Positions 59,820 to 64,000 of a DNA stretch of 64,000 bases are shown here, in pieces. Every line of letters begins with the position of its first letter. The first letter of the stretch is position 1. The position numbers and the translations under genes are program-made. The stretch spans positions 62,001 to 126,000 of the forward strand of contig NZ_JAIWYX010000004.1 of assembly GCF_020251205.1 (NCBI RefSeq), read 5' to 3'. Source of the stretch: Arthrobacter sp. M4 (GTDB lineage Bacteria > Actinomycetota > Actinomycetes > Actinomycetales > Micrococcaceae). The notes below the pieces were generated by a model that saw only the letters and a list, made by a program, of their open reading frames with translations, did no database searches and had not been told where the DNA came from.

Positions 59820-60929
59820 TTACAGGGAACTTTTCCCCGCAGTCCGCGCAGAGTCCGCAGAATCCCCGAGGACCGCAGCGATCAGCCTTGATCCTGCGGT
59901 CCTCGTTTTGTCTTCGGCTGTGGGCCACAGGTGGGAGTAAGTATTCAAGGTGATCGAAGGAGTTGCGTGGCCAAGGGCACGCTGCACGGTCACAACGTCA
60001 CACCCATCAGCGATGAGGCCGGAGGCGTAGAAATGCCGGAGGTCATGCAGCGTGAACTCGCCTATGCCGGCAGCCTCGCGGACCTGCCGCCATCGGTCAG
60101 CCGCCGAGTTCCGGTTGAAGTAGGTTCCGCCATACCCGAAAAGCCATCGCTCGTCACCGAAGACGCCGATGGTCTCAACGTGCCGTGCGATGGTCTGGAT
60201 CAGTTCACCGGCCACGTAGACGACGCGCTCGGAGCCGTGCTTCGGCGGAACAACCTCGGCCTCTGCTTTGGTGCTCCCCTGGATCTGCCGAGAAACGCTG
60301 ATGGTCCTGCGCAGGAAATCCACGTCCGCCAATTGCAGGCCCGCTGCCTCGCCCAGGCGCAGTCCTCCGAAGGCACAGACAGAAATGAAGGGGGCAAACC
60401 AGTCTGGTGCGGCCTCAAGTGCCTCCCCGACCTGCTCAGGCGTAGGAATGGTCATTGCAGCTTCACGACGGCGTTCACGGGGCAGCTTCGCCCCGGTGCA
60501 GGGGTTTTCCGCGATGACCTTATCCGTGACTGCGGCACGGAAGGCGGAGCTGATGATGTTGAAGTAGACCTTCACAGTGGCTGGGGCCAGTCGAGCTGAC
60601 ATTCCCTTGACCCAAGCCTGCACATGCGAAGGCAGGATTGACCGTATCTGGGATTCCCCGAACGTGGCCACTGCCAGCGCCTGCTCGGCTTTCAGCTTGG
60701 TCCCCGTAGCCCAAACCTGGGCAGCGGCCCATTGCTCGAACCACTGAGCGAACGTGATCTTCCCTGCCTTCGGATCCACGTACCGGCCTGTGACAACAGA
60801 CGCCGTGACTTCATCAAGCCACCTCTGGGCGTCTATCTTCCGCGGGAAGTGCCTGGCATGCTCTTTCCCAGCGCCGTCCCTGTAGCGAGCTCGCCAGGAA
60901 CCGTTGTCACGCTTCTGGATGCTCGCCAC
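59820..60929 (-). CDS. int: Tyrosine-type integrase of the second element
   Basis: 369 residues, start GTG 60929 overlapping the XRE stop by one base. AP2-like N-terminus (K-R-D-N-G-S-W-R-A-R-Y-R-D-G), SAM-like domain, catalytic R in F-G-G-L-R-L-G-E-A-A-G, H-D-L-R-H, L-G-H-A and Y in T-Y-S-H-L. Not closely similar to the first integrase. Its C-terminal end lies at the element border by yajQ. Confidence 0.94.
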   Translation of the reverse strand: MASIQKRDNGSWRARYRDGAGKEHARHFPRKIDAQRWLDEVTASVVTGRYVDPKAGKITFAQWFEQWAAAQVWATGTKLKAEQALAVATFGESQIRSILPSHVQAWVKGMSARLAPATVKVYFNIISSAFRAAVTDKVIAENPCTGAKLPRERRREAAMTIPTPEQVGEALEAAPDWFAPFISVCAFGGLRLGEAAGLQLADVDFLRRTISVSRQIQGSTKAEAEVVPPKHGSERVVYVAGELIQTIARHVETIGVFGDERWLFGYGGTYFNRNSAADRWRQVREAAGIGEFTLHDLRHFYASGLIADGCDVVTVQRALGHATPSITLNTYSHLWPTAEDKTRTAGSRLIAAVLGDSADSARTAGKSSL

Positions 60930-61522
60930 TAGTTCGCCTTAGCCTGTTCGTCAGGCTGGCCAATAAATCTTTCCCACGCCGCGAAGGGATCAGTGTAAAT
61001 CTCTTCGATTGTCTCTGGAATCGGCTCATTGCGAGCTCGCTTAAGCGCCATTTCCGGGGTTCGGCCCGACAGCATTGCCACCGCTGTGGATGCAATCTCT
61101 CGCAGCCTCTCATCCCTTTCTGTCATGGAGACCGTCGTTCCTTCCCGCAAGAAGTGTTCGAGTTGTTCTCTGCTCGCGATTAGTCGGGACAGGCCGCTTG
61201 TGGCGGTCGTGAAGCTTTCACCCAGGGACTCGAGTCGGTGAATAAGGTCGGCTTCGAGGCGACTGTACTCGGCTACCAGCATCATCTTTTCCAGCGATAC
61301 GCCAAGCATGGCTGCGATGGCCCTAGCCTCACCTAGCTTGACAGGCCGTTCACCTGACTCAATCCGAGAAACGGTTGTCTGATGAAAGATTCCCCAGCCG
61401 GACTCGATAAGTCTTCGACTCAGTTCGCCTTGAGACCATCCGAGTCGCTCTCGGTGCATCTTCATGTTCGCCCTGAACCGTTCTTCATCAACGTCAGGTT
61501 CTGGCATTTCACTCATATCCAC
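60929..61522 (-). CDS. XRE family repressor
   Basis: 197 residues with N-terminal helix-turn-helix (W-S-Q-G-E-L-S-R-R-L then T-T-V-S-R-I-E-S-G-E-R-P), followed by a helical C-terminal region. It precedes int on the same strand and faces the divergent AlpA-like gene: the lysogeny repressor position. Confidence 0.88.
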   Translation of the reverse strand: MDMSEMPEPDVDEERFRANMKMHRERLGWSQGELSRRLIESGWGIFHQTTVSRIESGERPVKLGEARAIAAMLGVSLEKMMLVAEYSRLEADLIHRLESLGESFTTATSGLSRLIASREQLEHFLREGTTVSMTERDERLREIASTAVAMLSGRTPEMALKRARNEPIPETIEEIYTDPFAAWERFIGQPDEQAKAN

Positions 61523-61533
61523 ACCTTCTCACC

Positions 61534-61575
61534 AATCAGCATTGACAGTCAACACAATTCAGCCTTATGCTGATT
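61534..61575 (+). promoter_or_regulatory. Divergent promoter with operator arms
   Basis: A good sigma70-type rightward promoter, TTGACA (61542-61547), 18 bp, TATGCT (61566-61571), is bracketed by AATCAGCAT and its complement ATGCTGATT (61534-61542, 61567-61575). A repressor dimer or looped pair there would cover both hexamers. Confidence 0.7.
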
Positions 61576-61612
61576 CGTGTAGAGAAAAATCACAAGACGT
61601 TAGGAGAGTGGC

Positions 61613-61801
61613 ATGGACACGTTCCCTGAACTTTTAGTCATCGATGAAGTGTCTGAACTGACGCGAATCCCTGTCGCCACACTGAGGTATTGGCGGCATC
61701 AAGGGACTGGCCCCAAGGCTGCTCGGCTCGGTGGACGCCTGGTTTATAAGAAGGCTGACGTTATCGGCTGGGTCAATCAGGCATTTGAGAGCGCGGCCTG
61801 A
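61613..61801 (+). CDS. AlpA/excisionase-like HTH protein, 62 aa
   Basis: GAGAGTGGC before the ATG. L-V-I-D-E-V-S-E-L-T-R-I-P-V-A-T-L-R-Y-W-R then G-R-L-V-Y-K-K-A-D-V is the MerR/AlpA fold. First gene of the rightward operon. Next gene starts in its stop (TGATG). Confidence 0.88.
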   Translation: MDTFPELLVIDEVSELTRIPVATLRYWRHQGTGPKAARLGGRLVYKKADVIGWVNQAFESAA

Positions 61802-61971
61802 TGGCAACCACCGTCCGGAGCACCACGGGAACGGCCCCACTGACCTTCGAACAGATCGGCCCTAACCAGGTACTCATCCAGCTTGAGGACGGATCCCAAC
61901 AGATATACCGACTCAGCGACCTGCTTGCGGCTCTCGGTGTCCCAGCACCGGGAACGAGCAGCACGCAGTAA
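61801..61971 (+). CDS. Small protein, 56 aa
   Basis: ATG 61801 overlaps the AlpA-like stop by one base; ends TAA 61971. Begins M-A-T-T-V-R-S-T-T-G and has L-I-Q-L-E-D-G-S-Q-Q-I-Y-R-L-S-D-L-L-A-A-L-G, a short strand-helix unit. No known family; supported by coupling and codon use. Confidence 0.65.
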   Translation: MATTVRSTTGTAPLTFEQIGPNQVLIQLEDGSQQIYRLSDLLAALGVPAPGTSSTQ

Positions 61972-62035
61972 CGCACAAGGGAACCCCTAACCCCCTTAGC
62001 AACCACCACCACGAAACGTAAGGTCTCTCAGAACC

Positions 62036-62296
62036 ATGTTGAACGCAGCCACCACCACCCGACCCACCAACCGCCGTGCAGCCGAATACCCCAGTGTTCT
62101 CCTGCACTACGTCCGCAAGTCCAACATCACGGAATCAGCCGTTCTCGGAACCGACATGCACGCACTCTGCGGTTTCACGTGGACAGCCGACAAAACCAAT
62201 TACGCTGCAACCGCGAATCCGGGCCGATCCAAAGGCGTGATCTGCCCAATGTGCGCCGACATGTTCGCCAACCTTCCCGTAGGAGGCGGCGAATGA
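62036..62296 (+). CDS. DUF3039-like zinc-binding protein, 86 aa
   Basis: H-Y-V-R-K-S-N-I-T-E-S-A-V-L-G-T and A-L-C-G ... C-P-M-C match the actinobacterial DUF3039 pattern (H, C, CxxC as zinc ligands). Small proteins of this family occur in both chromosomes and phages; function unknown. Confidence 0.78.
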   Translation: MLNAATTTRPTNRRAAEYPSVLLHYVRKSNITESAVLGTDMHALCGFTWTADKTNYAATANPGRSKGVICPMCADMFANLPVGGGE

Positions 62297-62568
62297 GTGT
62301 CCGTCCCGTTCTCGAAATCGACCTCCGGCAGTACGTCACCCCTGGGGACAGCACCCCCAACTACCCGGCATTGATCCGCAAACTCTCAGGCACGCAATTG
62401 CCCGGAGGAACAGTGATCAACCTCAGAGTCCACAACTTCCCAGTGTTTGAGGAAAACCTGTCATGGGTCCGCCCGGACTTCCACATCCAGCCGACTGGGC
62501 CTAGCTGGGAGAACAACTTCGAATGGGCGCAAGCCCTGTACCGCATCCAACAAGCCGAGGCTGCGTGA
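62293..62568 (+). CDS. Hypothetical protein, 91 aa
   Basis: ATG 62293 has AGGAGG six bases upstream and overlaps the previous stop (ATGA). I-N-L-R-V-H-N-F-P-V-F and W-V-R-P-D-F-H-I-Q-P; no known family. The product is acidic and soluble. Confidence 0.72.
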   Translation: MSVRPVLEIDLRQYVTPGDSTPNYPALIRKLSGTQLPGGTVINLRVHNFPVFEENLSWVRPDFHIQPTGPSWENNFEWAQALYRIQQAEAA

Positions 62569-62598
62569 CAGCAGCCACCCGAACCGCCCTGCGTGTAG

Positions 62599-63711
62599 AT
62601 GAGCGCACACGCAGGGCACAACCCCTTGAACAAACACCACGCAGCCAAGGACAAGAACTTGACCGAATCCAAGCTCGCCCCCTCCGTCACAGCCGACTGG
62701 CTTCTCTCCCAGTACTTCCCGCCCGTCAACTACGTCATTGATGGAATCATCCCCGAGGGCCTGACTCTCGTAGTCGCCCCACCAAAATTCGGCAAATCAT
62801 GGTTCGTTCTGGACCTCGCCGTGAACACCAGCAACGGAACACCAGCCCTCGGTTGTGTCCCCACCAAAGCCGCCCCTGTTCTATACCTCGCCTTGGAAGA
62901 CGGGCTACGCAGGCTACAAGGCCGACTCCGCACCCTCGGCGTCACCCATGCAAGCAACCGCCTCTCTTTCCTCACCCAAGTACCCCGCGGTGACATGCTC
63001 GCAACCATCCAGGAGTACATGGATCTGCATCAGGGCAAGAATCCCGTGGTCATCCTCGACACTCTCGGCAAGGCAATGCCCCCGGCCATCGGTGGGGAAA
63101 CGCAGTATGACCGCGACTACCGGGTAGTGGGTGCCCTGAAACGGCTTGCTGACGACAACCCCGGCTCAGCGGTGATCCTTGTCCATCACACCCGCAAGAT
63201 GGAGTCCTCGGACTTCCTTGACGCTGTTAGCGGCACACAGGGCATTGCCGGTGCTGCGGACACGATCCTCGTCTTCAAGCGCTCCCGCCTGGATAAGCAG
63301 GCAAGCCTCCTAGTCACCAGCCGTGACGCAGCCGAAGGCGAGTACCTGCTGGACCAGCCAGACACGGGCAAATGGGTACTCGCAGGCGGATCCCGCACAG
63401 AAGCAGCGAACGCCGCAGCCGCAGCCAAGAACACTGAGGACGTTGGCGACAGGATGGCGGAAGTCATTGCCCTGATAGGCAGGTACCCCGAGGGAATACG
63501 GGCCAAGGACGTTGCGACATTGCTCCACTTGGACGACGGACAGGCAAGGGTGTACCTGCGAAGGGCTTTTGAAGCAGGCCGCATCGAGTGCCCCAAACGT
63601 GGCCTGTATACCCCTGTTACATCTGTTACGAGTGTTACTTCCGACCCTGAATTATTCGAGAACGTAACACAAGAAACACATGTAACACCCCTATCTGGGG
63701 AGGCCGCATGA
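62599..63711 (+). CDS. RepA-like AAA ATPase (helicase/primase-associated), 370 aa
   Basis: Hexameric RepA/RecA-fold ATPase of phages and plasmids. Walker A A-P-P-K-F-G-K-S-W, Walker B V-V-I-L-D-T-L-G, H-H-T-R-K sensor segment. C-terminal winged helix (A-K-D-V-A-T-L-L-H-L-D-D-G) and a tail of V-T-S repeats. ATG 62599 has no strong ribosome site; a TTG about 20 codons on is an alternative. Probably drives replication of the excised element. Confidence 0.85.
   Translation: MSAHAGHNPLNKHHAAKDKNLTESKLAPSVTADWLLSQYFPPVNYVIDGIIPEGLTLVVAPPKFGKSWFVLDLAVNTSNGTPALGCVPTKAAPVLYLALEDGLRRLQGRLRTLGVTHASNRLSFLTQVPRGDMLATIQEYMDLHQGKNPVVILDTLGKAMPPAIGGETQYDRDYRVVGALKRLADDNPGSAVILVHHTRKMESSDFLDAVSGTQGIAGAADTILVFKRSRLDKQASLLVTSRDAAEGEYLLDQPDTGKWVLAGGSRTEAANAAAAAKNTEDVGDRMAEVIALIGRYPEGIRAKDVATLLHLDDGQARVYLRRAFEAGRIECPKRGLYTPVTSVTSVTSDPELFENVTQETHVTPLSGEAA
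63615..63687. repeat. Phased TGTTAC / GTAACA repeats at the 3' end of the RepA-like gene
   Basis: TGTTAC at 63615, 63624 and 63633 (9-bp steps) and the complement GTAACA at 63664 and 63682 (18 bp), around an A/T-richer ATTATTCGAG core. Resembles a small iteron origin. Confidence 0.6.
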
Positions 63712-63911
63712 CTGACGCCGAGCTGGCCGAGTACTGGAAGTTCCAAACCATCTATTGGCGGAACCTCGCGCTCACCTACCATCAGGCGCTCTTGGCAACT
63801 AAGAACCGTCCCGAACGTCATCACGGGCACACCACATTGCACCGTGATCCCACAGGCACCAAAGCCGTCAACAACGTCACACGCGAACGCCGGAACAAGA
63901 AGGACTCCTAG
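63708..63911 (+). CDS. Hypothetical protein, 67 aa
   Basis: Overlaps the ATPase stop (ATGA). Helical N-terminus (E-L-A-E-Y-W-K-F-Q-T-I-Y-W-R-N) and basic C-terminal end (R-E-R-R-N-K-K-D-S). No family recognised. Confidence 0.68.
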   Translation: MTDAELAEYWKFQTIYWRNLALTYHQALLATKNRPERHHGHTTLHRDPTGTKAVNNVTRERRNKKDS

Positions 63912-63913
63912 CA

Positions 63914-64000
63914 ATGGCTTACGACTACTCAGAGAAACAGATTGAAGTCTGGGACTGGCCAGCACAGGCCACCACTTGGCGGCTCAAGGCCGAACATGCC
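63914..64000 (+). CDS. Start of a further element gene (cut by window end)
   Basis: ATG 63914, two bases after the previous stop; 29 codons visible, beginning M-A-Y-D-Y-S-E-K-Q-I-E-V-W-D-W. No assignment possible from this part. Confidence 0.6.
   Translation, partial: MAYDYSEKQIEVWDWPAQATTWRLKAEHA

Larger units (their letters stand above)
59801..64000. mobile_element. Left part of a second integrative element (continues beyond window)
   Basis: Begins between the yajQ stop and the integrase stop and runs out of the window. Integrase and XRE repressor are leftward; an AlpA-like gene, small genes, a RepA-like ATPase and more are rightward. No structural phage gene is in the visible 4.2 kb. The same divergent plan as element one suggests another satellite, prophage or plasmid-like island. 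Its att repeat cannot be defined without the other end. Confidence 0.8.

Overview
This window looks like chromosome of a high-G+C actinomycete of the Arthrobacter / Paenarthrobacter / Pseudarthrobacter group (Micrococcaceae). The G+C is high, genes are densely packed with many 4-bp ATGA or GTGA overlaps, and the family content fits (OpuC-type transporter in a hut locus, HxlR/IclR/ROK/TetR regulators, cystathionine beta-synthase next to cystathionine gamma-synthase). The genus is an inference from protein character only; no rRNA is present.

1-44.6 kb is ordinary core and catabolic chromosome. In order: a sulfonate/taurine-type ABC transporter with a TauD/AtsK dioxygenase (1-3913); an aldo/keto reductase and a GH13 alpha-glucosidase; a ROK regulator; a histidine-utilisation locus (9587-19970) in which an IclR regulator, an OpuC-type transporter, urocanase and an ammonia-lyase-like protein run leftward and an M20 amidohydrolase plus HutF run rightward from one shared promoter region; two tRNAs (Met, Thr); a DEAD-box helicase; a MOSC protein; a KdpD/KdpE-like two-component pair; a YgiB/YgiC-like pair with an APC permease; an acyl-CoA dehydrogenase; an MFS transporter with an HxlR regulator; a LysM protein; a GT87 mannosyltransferase coupled to cystathionine gamma-synthase and cystathionine beta-synthase; DNA repair, thioredoxin, a TetR-ABC exporter module and a thioesterase.

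44657-58550 is a 13.9-kb integrated element in the 3' half of tRNA-Tyr, bounded by 52-bp perfect direct repeats. It has an integrase and an HTH gene in one direction. In the other direction it has an AlpA-like HTH protein, a BRO/KilAC antirepressor, a replication protein whose gene contains phased iteron-like repeats, small regulators, an HK97 gp10-like protein and a 912-aa tape-measure protein. I see no terminase, portal, capsid, protease, other tail, lysis or packaging gene. The layout resembles a phage satellite (PICI-like) that carries tail genes, or else a heavily deleted siphophage. The left 3 kb carries lower-G+C accessory genes (lipoprotein, two membrane proteins, DUF2335).

58.6-59.8 kb is a short chromosomal stretch (tRNA-Tyr, a small Ala-rich protein, YajQ). 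From about 59.8 kb to the window end a second integrative element begins: integrase, XRE repressor, divergent AlpA-like protein, DUF3039-like protein, and a RepA-like ATPase with phased short repeats at its 3' end. Its right end lies outside the window.
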